DNA from: Plantago elongata
Taxonomy: Eukaryota; Streptophyta; Magnoliopsida; Lamiales; Plantaginaceae
DNA: 64,000 bases
Assembly (NCBI GenBank): GCA_036897095.1
Contig: JAYMSP010000119.1
Span: 1 to 64,000, forward strand
Direction of reading: 5' to 3'
The translations under genes were made by a program, and so were the position numbers. Every line of letters starts with the position of its first letter. Position 1 is the stretch's first letter. Under the pieces are notes generated by a model. The model had not been told where the DNA came from and ran no database searches. It saw only the letters and a program-made list of their open reading frames with translations. Shown one piece after another: positions 10,441-22,953 of this stretch.

Positions 10441-13277
10441 TTAGACCCTGAAATTTTTGCCAATGAATGTCTGTCCGAACTGCCAATTAGATGGTGCAAT
10501 GTTTAGGGAGGTGACCGAGCGCCCGTCGCCGGATTTAACTCTAAAGGACAATGCCTGGCCGTTGAGATCCGCATTGGATTGCCAATTTTGTCCCCAATTT
10601 CGACTCAGAGGCATCCAATTAGTCTTGCTACCCTTAATGCTTGCTTGCCTTATGTCACCAGAGCCAGCGACGTTGGTGATTAGAACCATGTTAAAGTAAC
10701 GAAAACCATTAACCGTGAATCGGATTCCTCCTGGCTTTCTGCACGGAACCCTGTGAAGCGAAACAAGCAAAACAAATTATCAGATTATCAAAGTGAACAC
10801 CATTATCAAGTTATGTTATAATGATTTCATTTTATTTAATTTTACGACTTCATACTTCCTAAATGCAACAACATTTTTAACTAATTTGTGTTTATATTTC
10901 AGATCGACCAATTAATTGCCAGTAACCTCAAGGCTAGTTCTTTAACTTTTTATGTTTTTCTAAGATAATATGTAGAATAATTGGTACATATATAATAAAA
11001 TATGCTATTTAAATAGGTATTTTTCAATTCAAATCGCTTCAATGATACTAAACCATTGTGATTAGTAAAATTGTTTACACGTTAAATATATATATTAAAG
11101 TTAGGAGTAAAGAAAGTGAGTGAATTTTGTGATACTATGATGTGGTGGTTAGCAAAACTAGGTTTGACTCGTGATGAAATTTAAGGTGGACCACTATTGA
11201 ATTGAATTTGGCAAGTTACGTGTCACAAGTTGAAATATTATTTATGATGATTCACCCATCTCTAGACGAACGGTATTTCCGGTATAACACAAGTTTCAAG
11301 TTTCTATAAGAACTCAGTCAGCAATCAATTTTGTTTTCAGAGATTCTTTGTCTTTGAAAATGATAGACTTCTGCAGTTATATTCGTTTCAGCCTGTCCTC
11401 AAATGCAGAAACTCCAACTAAAATAGAGTTATACTGTATTCATTTCTTGCTAAAAATAGTGTGTGAAACTCAGTAATCAGACACAAACAATGTGAATAGT
11501 TGCACTTTAATAAATAAGTATTGTTGATGAGTATTTGGTTACAAAATCAAATTGAACTTACTTCCATTTGATTTCAATAATATAAAATCTTCAATTAAAA
11601 AAAATCAAATTCAATTTGTAACAACTAAATGAATTTATAGACTTAGTATCAATGTTTCAACTTTTTTTTTAAATGGATAAAGAATAACTTGAATTCTCAA
11701 TTTATTAATTGAAATTGAAACGTGTTATCAACTAAACTGCACCTCGTTGTCCTATATCGAGGGAGGGGTACTGTAAGAATCATGACTAATGGAAATGAAA
11801 CATGGTGGTGCAACTGAAATGTCCGTTACAAGTTGTCTAGAGTTATATTTAGTAAATAATATTTATTGGAGATAATATTAGAGGTGGATCTAGCTTAGAG
11901 TAATGGACAAAAAGGCCCATGCTGCATGGTGGCCAAGTTGTGGAGAGATAACCCCTAGTTTTAGTCTTGGCCACCGACACAAACACCACTGGTACTCTGT
12001 GCCGAATAAAACTAAGGGAGAATTATAGCTAAACATTATTTTACACTATTTATTATAAAAAAAATCTTATATGAGTTAATATAATATTGTAATACAACAA
12101 ATCTTATATTAATATAGTGTTATAATGTATATAGTTTTCGGTTGTAATAAAATTTGAAAAGATTATATTCAATTGATGAACCCATAGAACTTACCCAATT
12201 TCATTTTAAAATAAATATATTAATTTTATCTTTTACTCTTTGAATATGTATTTTAATTCTATTTTGTTCAACAATTAATATATTCCTACTTTATTTAAAA
12301 TGTTTTATAATTTATTCACTATTTTATCTATTTTATTACAATATATCATACTTTATTCAATCTTTATTGAACTACGTACTAATACCCGAACTTATATGAA
12401 GTTGATCCCGAGACCTAAATGAGAGCAACTCACGTGTACCATCACTATTTGAATACTCCATTAATGATTTTTTTCACCACTCCGTAACGATGGACACTAT
12501 GTACTACGTAATGTGAAATGATGAAACACCCTTAATTATTAAGATGAATGAAAACATTTAGAATGGTACTGTGAATTTACCGTCGGTAATTGACAGCAAC
12601 AATGCCCGCGGAATACTGGGCGATCTTGAGGTAAGCCGGCATGGCGAGATCAAAATGCGACCTCGGAGGGTTACACCAGCCCCCATTGTCACTAGGCAGA
12701 GCGAAGTTGGGCGGACAGAAGTTGGTAGCCGTTATGAGTATTGACGGGCTGCCCGGGTTGCACCATTTAGCACCTTGCCCTGCATCACACTGGATCTCGA
12801 AACAGGACCCGCAACTCAGCCCATTGCTGAAAAGAGCCGTGCTGAGGGCGGCCGTGCTCGTGCCATACCCGGTGCTGTAAAGGTTTCCGTACCCACACGC
12901 TCCACCTATTATAAATCAATTAGTTAGTATGATACTATTGCTATTAGATGCTAAGTGCGTAATCATTATTAATCGGTATTGCATTATTATGCATACTTTG
13001 TTACACAATACACGTCTAGCATCTGAAAAATTAGTATGAGAGTAACAATTAAAAAGGGCATAACATTTGTGAAAAGAAGTAAAGTATATATACCCATGGT
13101 GCCGGAGGCATCGGAGCCACCGTAGAAGGTAGCGTGAGCAGGTTGCCATTGGCCGGCGGTGAATACGCCTTTGATCTTAGCATGGGTGGGTATTGTGAAG
13201 AAACAAACAATGCCAACTATTGATAGGAGGACCATTGTTGATAGTGCTGCTGCTGCTGCCATTTTTGTCTTGCCCAT
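10441..13277 (-). CDS. Alpha-expansin (EXPA family)
   Basis: Three exons on the minus strand: 13277-13094, 12905-12581 and 10750-10441 (272 aa), with phases 1 and 2 consistent. An N-terminal hydrophobic stretch (about residues 6-33) is a signal peptide for secretion to the cell wall. The mature protein starts near [11 protein letters not shown]. Domain 1 has [18 protein letters not shown], the Cys pattern of a double-psi barrel, and the conserved HFDLAMP. Domain 2, a carbohydrate-binding fold, has [10 protein letters not shown] and ends [12 protein letters not shown]. Expansins loosen cellulose-xyloglucan contacts at acid pH without hydrolysis. ATG 13277 is used because it leaves a complete signal peptide; a second in-frame ATG follows five codons later. 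Intron 2 is about 1.8 kb, long for this family, and holds an old SINE. Exon 2 is noticeably GC-richer than its surroundings. Neighbour order suggests the EXPA6/EXPA9 lineage, but the insert in [12 protein letters not shown] makes the exact clade uncertain. Confidence 0.93.
11662..11750 (-). mobile_element. tRNA-derived SINE remnant in expansin intron 2
   Basis: On the minus strand this matches the SINE family seen at 27650, 37645, 57412 and 63040. A head resembling CAACGAAGTGCAACT is followed by the tRNA-like body and a short A tail. It is the most diverged of the clear copies. It lies wholly within the second intron of the expansin. Confidence 0.5.
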
Positions 13278-14163
13278 ACACTAATTAACCTATATTTAGT
13301 TTGTTTGTTGATAGAGAGAACTAAAGATAGATGAGGCGCGAATGAGAAGCGGGATTGAGATGAGGGGCTACTTATGGATGTCACATTGTACATGAAGAGG
13401 AGGGTAATCTATGTAATTTCCTATACCTCCATGTCCTATTACCTAGCCAATTCACCAATTGAACATGCATACTCTCTGTTTTATTTATTTTTATATTTGT
13501 GTGTATATATACTTACTTATGATGTATTCGGACAAGTTACAGGTTCGATTCACATATTAACACGTAATTTCATATAACTTATATACACAATAACAAACTG
13601 AAATGTTAAAAGTAATTGATCTTGGATCAAATTTAGAGTAATTAGTTCTTGATTCTCTTATTGCATAAGTGGATATTAAACACATATTATTTGTTGATAT
13701 ATTGCGAGATATAATAAATGCATGACATATCTTATTAATTACATCTTATTTTTTAATTAAAAAATATGATGGAACCAAATATGTTAGTAAGTATTTAAGA
13801 ATGGTATAACTACATTGTATAGGTAACATTAAACAAGCATTAACACCTTTGAATTTGAATATATTTTACAAAGTGAAGCAATAACCATTGATTAAAATCA
13901 CTACCTAGTCCAATGATTAATTGTTAACAACAAGGACTAACGGTAAGCCTAATCTACGGTATAATTTACTTTGTCGTTTACGCAATTACATTTGTTATTA
14001 GAGTGTTGAGATGAGATCGGAGGTTCGTTCAATTCACAAAAAGATTGGCTAGGAAGCAAACGACGTAATTATACTGAATTAATCAGATTCCAAATGTTTC
14101 CGTAGAAACCGTACGTACCATTAGCACGAATTAATGCTAACGTGATGTGTATTTAGTGCCATC

Positions 14164-14200
<37 letters not shown>

Positions 14201-15602
14201 GTTATTATATAAGAGCGAAGAGGATCATGATAGCTAGCGGATCAACTTTACTTTTTCTATTTTACCCCTTATCATGATTATTTTTTTATTGTAATATTTC
14301 ATATTGTTTAATCTTATTAAAAATTATACTATAATTAATAATTTTATTATAATATAAAATTATTATTAATTAATTTTTTTAATAATATTAATAAGTTGAA
14401 AGTTGGCCGTTAATACTGTGGGCAATTTTCTAGTTTTAATTAATTGTTCTCTAACTTTAGTTTGTCGGTGATGATTGCAACTAATTAATTCCATTTTCAA
14501 TTATTAGGCTACGAAGACAAATTCGATTTTAATTACCACACGTTATTCTCTTTGTTGTCCTATACCAATTTGGTATTGGACCATCAATTTAAGATGTTAT
14601 AGTATGTTGTTTACGTTGTTGAACATTACAAAACAAAATTGGAATTAGGTGATACAGTGGAATGTATAGTATTCATTCTAATGGAGATATCAGATATAAA
14701 CTAGGTGTTCAAAACAAATTATATAATTAAAGCTATTTTAGAATAATTCAATGGAATTTATCCTATTTAATTTTCTTTTTATGGCATACAACTGCAACTT
14801 GTACATCTACGGCTTTTGGTCCTGAAATTATGGACTTATCAATCGTGCCCATTCGATCGCGCACATTATATGAATGAGATGATTAATCCATGACAAGAAT
14901 TAGCTAGTACATTATTTTGCATCGGGTTCCACTTTGCCAAATTGATATATAAAAATCAACAATTCATATGCTTGGACTGCACTTTACCATAAGAACAAGT
15001 ACTGGTTACTAGTTATAATGATTCGATGAAATTAAGAAGAGTAAATTAAGGCTCTCCTTGGTCCAATTTGCAGTGTACGACTTTACTTTGACCAAAAAGT
15101 TTAATCAACTTTTTGTTAACCTATCAAAAGTCATGTTTCAAGCTAACAAATGCTACGTTTCAAATAAAATACACCAATTTGGAAAGGGGATTTGGTCCAT
15201 ATACACCTCCACTTAATTCAGACTATAACTTCATTCCAATCATCCACATTCATACCTTATAGCTCCAAAATATAGATATAATATCTTTAGAGGTACAAAA
15301 TCTAACTAATTTCTTTAGAACTACATAATTTTATAGTCTAAACGCTAATACATGTTGAAATAAATTTTGTGCGTACACTTTAGTCATCAATATCAATTCA
15401 CAAATCAGTAGTATGAAGAAATCGAATCAATCTATCATAGTGGGAACTTACCACTATTAAATTAGACATCACGCGACCTTATTAAAGATGGCAGAAATAG
15501 AGAAAAAAGGAAGAAAAATTAAACAAAAATTCAATTCGAGAGCTTGCCAGAACCGGTGCAGATTAGTTTGGTGGAACACAACAAATTACCAACATCAGTA
15601 CT
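13278..15602. other. Intergenic: expansin promoter side, AT-rich spacer
   Basis: No gene is recognised. An (ATT)n microsatellite of about 12 units lies at 14164-14203. The first 100-150 bases should include the expansin leader and promoter (minus strand), but I could not pick a convincing TATA box. The stretch ends at the AAGCT target copy of the copia element. Confidence 0.5.
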
Positions 15603-15607
15603 AAGCT

Positions 15608-16106
15608 TGTTAAAAACTTCAGAAAAGTAGAGAAGAGAAAGACGGTATATTGATTGAATGAGTTGTATTACTAGAAGCCCATATTAGGGTTTATTTATAG
15701 CCTCAAAATCGAGCTATAAAACAAAGGAAAACGGAAACTAAAAATACCCAATTGGTCGAAGCTACAATAATTTGATGCTAGCCTTTGAATTCTGCTCAAA
15801 ATCTGATCGAATGGTGGACGCCGTGTTTGTACTGTAAGATAGTACATAAATGACGGAGACCACGGATCTGGTGTGATGCAGACGGCTGTTTCCAGCATTT
15901 GGCTCCTTGAGTTGATGCGTTATCCAGTTTTCATTGGTTCTGTGTTTTTAAATCTTTGCTCTTTAGTCCTATGACTTTCCTCACTCTTTTGATACAGTCC
16001 CAATCTTTCTCTTCTTCAACGATACAGTCCTCAGACTCTTCTCTTCTTTGCAAACCAAATTTTCTGAAATATCAGTTTTGGTCCCTAAAATATTTCCTTT
16101 CCAACA
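15608..16106 (-). repeat. LTR of the copia element (3' LTR in element orientation)
   Basis: Starts TGTT and ends AACA, 499 bp, flanked on the outside by AAGCT. It matches the right LTR along its whole length with substitutions and small indels. Confidence 0.9.
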
Positions 16107-19100
16107 TTCCCCCTCAAGAGGAAGGTAAATGTTCTTTACATTCATCTTGATCAATGCTTCTTGCAAGTTTGCGAAAGATATTGCTTTTGTCAAGAAATCT
16201 GCAAGTTGATTTCTAGAAGAAACAAATTCAACTTTAATAATTCCTTCATTCAATTTTTCTCTAATGAAGTGACAATCCACTTCTATGTGTTTTTTTCTTT
16301 CATGAAGAACTGAATTTTTGGTAAGAAAAATAGTAGACAGATTGTCACAAAACAAAGTGATGGGATAGTTTGTTTTAATCCCAAAATCACATAGCAATGC
16401 CTTAAGCCAAATTATTTCACAGCTTGTAAAAGTCATTGCTCGATATTCAACCTCTGCAGTTGATTTGCTTACAGTGTGTTGCTTTTTAGATCTCCAGCTT
16501 ACAACACAATATCCTATGGTAGATCTTCTTGTAGTTGGACATGCTGCATAATCAGAGTCACAATATGCTACTAGTTCTTGATCCTTCTATGTTGCCAAGA
16601 AAACTCCCAAACCAATATTACCTTTAATGTATTTGAGCACTCTCATCAAGGCATTTAAATGATCTTTGCAAGGTCTCTCCATGAACTGACTAAGAATTCT
16701 CACAACAAAATTCAAATCAGGCTTGTGATAGTTAAATAAATGAGCTTGCCAATCAATTTTCTATAGAAAGTAGGATCACTCAATCTCTCTGATGTATCAG
16801 GTAAAAGCTTTGTGTTTTGTTCCATAGGAGTAACTACAAGTTTACAGGCTAATAGACCTGCATCTTCAATTATTTATGTAGTATAAAGAAAAATATGTAT
16901 TCCTTTTGAGTTTCTTGGAATCTCTATACCCAAGAAATATTTTAACTTGCCAAGATCTCTGATTTTGAATTCTGATTGTAACTTAATCTATATTTGATCA
17001 ATTTCTTGTAAATTTTGTTCTCCTATAATAATGTCATCAACATATATCAATAGGGCAGTGATTTTTCCATCATTATGAATTTTAGTGAATAAAAAATATT
17101 CACATTTAGGTTTAGTAAAACCTTTATTCATCAGGAAACTTGTCAATCTATAATTCCATTGCCTTGAAGCTTGTTTTAAACCATAGAGGGATTTATTCAA
17201 CTTACATACATAAAGCATATGAGTTTTTCCCCGGATTTAAAAGGCCTTGTGGTAAGTTCATATAAATTTCTTCCTCTAACTCTCCATTAAGAAAATCATT
17301 ATGAATATCTAATTGTGCAAGAAACCAGTTTTGTTTAGCTGCAAGTGTTAAAAACACTTATACTAAGGTTAGCTTATCAACTGGATTGAATGTTTTTGTA
17401 TAATCAAGTCCATATTTTTGTGTGAAACCCTTAGCTACTAATCTAGCTTTGTGTTTGTCAATTTGACCATCACTATTTAGCTTAGCTTTAAACACAAATC
17501 TGCATCCTATAGGTTTCATTTCTTTAGTTTCTTGCTACAATAGTCCATGGATTGTTATCTGCAAGGGCTTTTAATTCCTCAGATTTTTCTATTCTCAGTT
17601 TGAATTTAACAGCTTCTTCATAAGTATCAGGTTCATGTATGACTAACAAGTTTGATGCATACACTTTGTGTGTTTCTGAAAGTTTGTCATGTCCTAAATA
17701 ATGATGAACTGGATACTTAATTTTTGAATTTTCAGTCTTAATTGCATAACTTTTTGCATTGTGATGATGTATGTCCAAACTTGAAGGTAATTTCTTTTTC
17801 TTGTTGTTTTTCTTATATTATTATCATTATTCACCACATGCTCCTCTGCAACTGCAATGCCTTCATTGTTTGTCTCATTCTCAGAAACTGCAGTACTATT
17901 TTACGCAGGTTCATTTGTATTATCTGAGTCATGCATTTCATTTTCTGTATCAAACAACTCACCATCAGAGAGTGCAGTACTATTTAGTTGCTCATTTGTC
18001 TCTTCTTCACTAAAATGTGTTGTTTCCCATTCTCTTTCAAAAATATTTGGTGAGATTATTTTAATCTTTTTCTTCTCATTGTTTTCTTCCTTTAAAAATG
18101 GAAAAATATTTTCTATGAATATTACACTTTTGGAAATGCAAATATTTCTTCTTGATAAATCATATAAATTATAGCCTTTAATATTTGCAGGATATCCCAA
18201 TAACATGCACTTTTGTGCTCTCTGGTCTAGTTTAGTTCTTCCCACCTTTTCAGTTGAGACAAAACATAAGCAACCAAAAGTTTTAAGGTTGCTATAATTT
18301 CGCTTCTTTTCATAGATTTTTTGAAAGGGTGAAAGATTTTTCAATACAGAAGTTGTAATCATGTTAATTAAATAAGTTGCACTAAGAACTGCTTCTCCCC
18401 ATAAATACTTTGGCAAATTTGCCTTAAAAAGAAGTGATCTTGTTACATTTAACAAGTGTTGATGTTTTCTTTCAACTATTCTATTTTGCTCTGGAGTATA
18501 AGCACAAGTTTTCTGATGCAAAATACCTTGACTAGATAAGAAATCATCCATTTTAAATTCTAGTCCATTGTCAGTTCTTATCATTTTTACTCTTTTATTC
18601 ATCTGATTTTGTATAAGTGTTATGAAGTTAGTTAGTGCAATTTGTGTGTCATGTTTTGTTTTTGAGCAAAAATACCCATGCCATTCTACTGTAATCATCA
18701 ACTACAATTAGAAAGTAATGTTGCTTGTGTAAAGTTGCAGTGGCATATGGTCCCCATAAATCACAATCTAAACATTTAAGAATAAATGAACTAACTGCAA
18801 TTTTATTCATGGGAAAAGATAGTTTCTTCTTCTTGGCCTTTTGACAAACTTCAAAGAATGAGAACTTGTTACAGCTAAATTCAGGAACATTGATGTCATA
18901 ACATAAATTTTATCACTACCGGGATGTCTTATCCTAATGTGCTACACATGATCTTTAACAACTGCTTCTTGATCATGTCTCTTTAAGCTGGAAATGGCTA
19001 GTGCCTTAGGTAATCTTAAAAACTCACTAATGTTGTAGAGACCTTTAGATGCTTCACTCTGCCCAATCTTGGTCCATGCAGCCCTCAAGGTAGAGTTTCT

Positions 19101-20590
19101 TTGCAGGATTAAGCATTCAATTTGTTAAATAAGATAGAGATTTCATTATCAACACAAATTTTATTAACTGATATGAGATTAACATTAAAACTAGGCACAC
19201 ATAGCACATTTTTGAGTAATAATCTTCTTGGTATTACTATGTCACCAATGTGAGTTATTTCTGATTGAGTAGAGTTTGGTAACTGAACAAAAGAGTTTAA
19301 CACTCTAACATTATGAGTAAAAATATTCAGAAGATCTAACAATATGATCAAAGGCACCTGAATCAAGTAACCAAGTTTCTTTGTGATTTTTAAAAGTAAA
19401 ATTTACTTTATATGTTATGCATGCATGGTTTGCTTCAGGTAGCTTCTCATTGTTGGTTTCAGTGGGGTTGTTAGAGCTGCTAGGCTGAGCAATGTTGTTA
19501 CCAGATCCATTCTTCATTGCCATAGATAATAGTTGCTGAAGTTGGTCATTAGTGAAGGATGGAATGATGTCAGAAGAGCTAGCCTTCTCAGTGTTGACAT
19601 GGTTGATTCTTGCACCTTGATTTCCTCTTCCTCCCCGACCTCTATAGCCACCATGCACTTTAAAGCATGTCTCAGCAATATGGTTCACCATATTAGGGCA
19701 GTTAGGACAATAGAGCTTCTCTTTTAGACTCTTAAAACCAACACTCATTGCAGCTGACTCCACTATAGGAGCTGGACATCTAGCTTTCTTTTGCCTTTCT
19801 TCCAGAAGGATCAAATAGTATGCCTTATCAAGAGAAGGCTTTGGATCCATGGTGATAATCTGACCAACAATGATGCCAAAAGTTTCATTCAAACCCATGA
19901 GAAACTTAAAGATTTTGTCAGTATTTTGAGCTTTCTCTTGGATTTCAGCAATGTCACATTGCACTCAGCACAAACACAAGCAGGTATGGGTCTATAGTCA
20001 TTGAGTCCATCCCACAAACTGGTAAGTTTAGTGAAAATTTTTGACACAAACCCATTCCCTTGAGTGAAACAGCTAAGTTCTTGTTGTAGCTGGAATATTC
20101 TTACATCATTAGGCTGCGAGTAACACACCTTTAACTTATCCCAGCATTCTTGTGATGTAGCCATATAGAGAATGGTACTCCTTATTTCAGGAGACACAGA
20201 ATGAATAAGCCATGACAAGATGATAGTGTTGCATCATTGCCAGACCTTCATGTTAGCATCATCTTTCTCAGGTATCTTAGTAGTGCCATCAACAAAACCA
20301 GCCTTGTTCCTTATTTTTAAGGACAACATAAAAGCTTTAGACCATATGTGGTAGTTGTTTTTGTCAAGAATAGGAGTGATAGATCCAGAGATAGAGATCT
20401 CTGAATGGTGCAGGTAAAATGGACGGTAGGGGTCATCAACAACCAAAGGTGGTGGAGTGACATATGTGGTGTTATAAAAGGGAGCCATTGAGAAGTGGTG
20501 AACAAGAGAGGATCAATAAAGAGAAGAGCTTTTCTATATGAAGATAACAGGCTAAAAAGAGCAAAGATCAAGACATGAGCTCTGGTGCTA

Positions 20591-21083
20591 TGTTAAAAAC
20601 TTCAGAAAAGTAGAGAAGAGAAAGATTGTATATTGATTGAATGAGTTGTAGTACAAGAAGTCGAGATTAGGATTTATTTATAACCTCAAAATTGAGCTAT
20701 AGAACAAAGAAAAATGGAAACTAAAAATACTCAATTGGTCGAAACTAACACAGCTATCAAAACCCTACAACAATTTGATGCAAGCCTTTGATTTCTGCTC
20801 CAAATCCGATCGAATATGGTTGACGCCATGTTCGTACTATAAGATAGTACATAATTGACGGAGATCACGGATCCGGTGTGATGCAAACAGTTGTCCCAGC
20901 ATTTGGCACCTTGAGTTCTGTGTTTTTAAATCTTTGCTCTTTAATCCTGTGACTTTCCTCACTCATTCGATACAGTTCCAATCTTTCTCATTTTCAACGA
21001 TACAATCCTCAGACTCTTCTCTTCTTTGCAAACCAAACTTTCTGAAATACCAGTTTTGTCCCTAAAACAATTTCTTCCCAACA
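20591..21083 (-). repeat. LTR of the copia element (5' LTR in element orientation)
   Basis: Starts TGTT and ends AACA, 493 bp, flanked on the outside by AAGCT at 21084-21088. The primer-binding-site-like sequence lies immediately inside, below 20591. Confidence 0.9.
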
Positions 21084-21088
21084 AAGCT

Positions 21089-21092
21089 TATA

Positions 21093-21137
<45 letters not shown>

Positions 21138-22953
21138 TTTTTTAATTAATATTTACTAATTTGAAAGTGTCATTTAATATACATTTTGCAAATGGAGTGT
21201 ACGTCTCTGTTTCCAGATGTGTCCGTATCACAGTCCATTGGCAAGGAGTAAATGCTAACTTGATTTTAAATGTTACTTCTAATGATTATTATTGATTTTC
21301 TTCTAATTAACTTTACTTTGTCGGTGATCAATGCTTCTTAATTGAAGACATATAGTATAATCCGTTTTGAAGTTAAGCTTAGACAGGCAATTAAGTTGAC
21401 TTTTAACAAGATAACTTGTGTCGTACAGTCGTACAGATAGCCTCCAATAACACAAGTACCGAATGGTGAATATTGTAAGTGCCTGCTAGCGGACTCTTAC
21501 TTTTACAAAGTCTAAAACTCAAAAATTTTGACATTATTTAAGTGAATTTAAGTATCTTACTATATAAATCTATTTCGAATGCTACATATTTAATGTGGGA
21601 GATTAGATTATCTGAATGAATGTGTATCATTGCATGGCTCCGGTAACTACGTCCAAGTGCTAGCTGCACTTAATTAATTAGTTTGGGGTCTGATAATATG
21701 GTTTATTATTATTACTAGTTCATATAAGGAGTAATTATTAGTCAAATGCTTTGTGATTAAAGGCCTCCATTTCCCGCATATGGGTTTGACCTTTTACGTA
21801 CGTGTTTGTTTATTGGGATCTACATGCACATGTTAATATTCCAAGTTTGTATTAATTCCAACTATATTTTGTTATATTTAATTCCTTATAAATAAAAATT
21901 ACGTAGATTAAAATTTTGCATACTTACATTATTTTTACAGTGAATTAATCATTAATCGATCCGAAGTTCATCATTTTAACATAATTATTTATGAATCCTC
22001 ATCTTGCTCAATGTACCAACACATGATTCTTCTTATGAATGTAAGTGCAGCATATTCGTACTTATAATGTTTTTTTCTTAAATCTCTTTCACCTCTTTGA
22101 AACTCTCAGGAGTTAGTTTCTTAAACAAGTTTTTTATTTACGGAGATTTACCTCTTTATTTGTGATCGTGAATGTTAAAGAGACAATTGTCTGCTCAAGT
22201 GAAAACAAGACTTCATTTTTTCTGGTAAAATGAGAGTATGAGACCATATGTCAGTTCATATCACGAACCACAGGAAGTCAAACTCAACTTCATAAAATTT
22301 ACTAACTTGCATACAAAAGTGGTACATCATTGGTTCATTCACTAAATCAATAGACTACAAGTACCGTACAAGTTCAAATTGTAGTTTTGTACCCTCTAAT
22401 TTCAATAGAATGTGAAACTCCCCCCAACAGACAAGCTCGGGTACAAAAAGAAGGGACTACTAGTATACACTTCCTCTTTTCTGTACAATTGATATGCCCC
22501 AACGCAGTTAAAATCGAATGCAAGACCTTATCGACGCCAAGACTGGAAAATGGGAACATGGAAACTCGTATCTTCGGATAACATCAAGAAAGCATTTAGG
22601 ATCGGAATGAACTTTCTCCAATGGAACATCACTGAGAGCCTCCGGAATATAGTTGAGGAGTTTGATAGTCACGACCACTTAAGATTTTTCACCTCAGCCA
22701 AGCTCAAGCAAACTTCTGTTGATGTAAATAAATTCCCTATTTATCTTGCATATAGCATCTAACCTTTGAATCCATTAGCATTGTAATGGCAGAAGCCGGT
22801 GCGCATCAATGTAGATTCATGCCCTTTGCACCACTTGCCTCATAACGCACACCACATCATTTCCTGGGGTTGCAGTGTGCTCTCCATATTCTGTATTTTC
22901 CAACTTGTTTGGGGTAGGTTAGTAAAACTTTAGTGTTGGTCTAATACAAAACT
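21089..22953. other. Intergenic spacer with (TA)n microsatellite
   Basis: A pure (TA)n tract lies at about 21093-21134, right beside the copia target site. The rest is AT-rich with no recognised gene. The 22.4-22.95 kb part is less AT-rich and probably contains the 3' untranslated region of RNR1. Short open frames there have no family match I can name. Confidence 0.5.

Larger units (their letters stand above)
15608..21083 (-). mobile_element. Ty1/copia LTR retrotransposon (broken fossil)
   Basis: Two LTRs bound a copia-order interior read on the minus strand. A gag region (about 20490-19310) has a CPNCPN...H...C zinc-knuckle-like motif. Next come a protease-like WLLDSGA segment, an integrase core (about 18700-17900), reverse transcriptase (about 17550-16990, with LLIYVDDIII) and RNase H (about 16440-16110). 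A primer-binding-site-like AGCACCAGAGCTC lies next to the upstream LTR, and a polypurine tract GAGGGGGAA abuts the downstream LTR. A 5-bp target duplication AAGCT lies at 15603-15607 and 21084-21088. The coding part is broken by several interruptions. By eye the LTRs differ at very roughly one base in ten plus indels, suggesting insertion some millions of years ago. Confidence 0.92.

Noticed and set aside
10457-12880. Plus-strand frames at 10457-10699 and 12641-12880
   Set aside because: They are exact shadows of expansin exons 3 and 2 on the other strand.
22374-22762. Two open frames of 61-70 codons just past the RNR1 stop
   Set aside because: No domain or motif; the region is best explained as RNR1 3' untranslated sequence.
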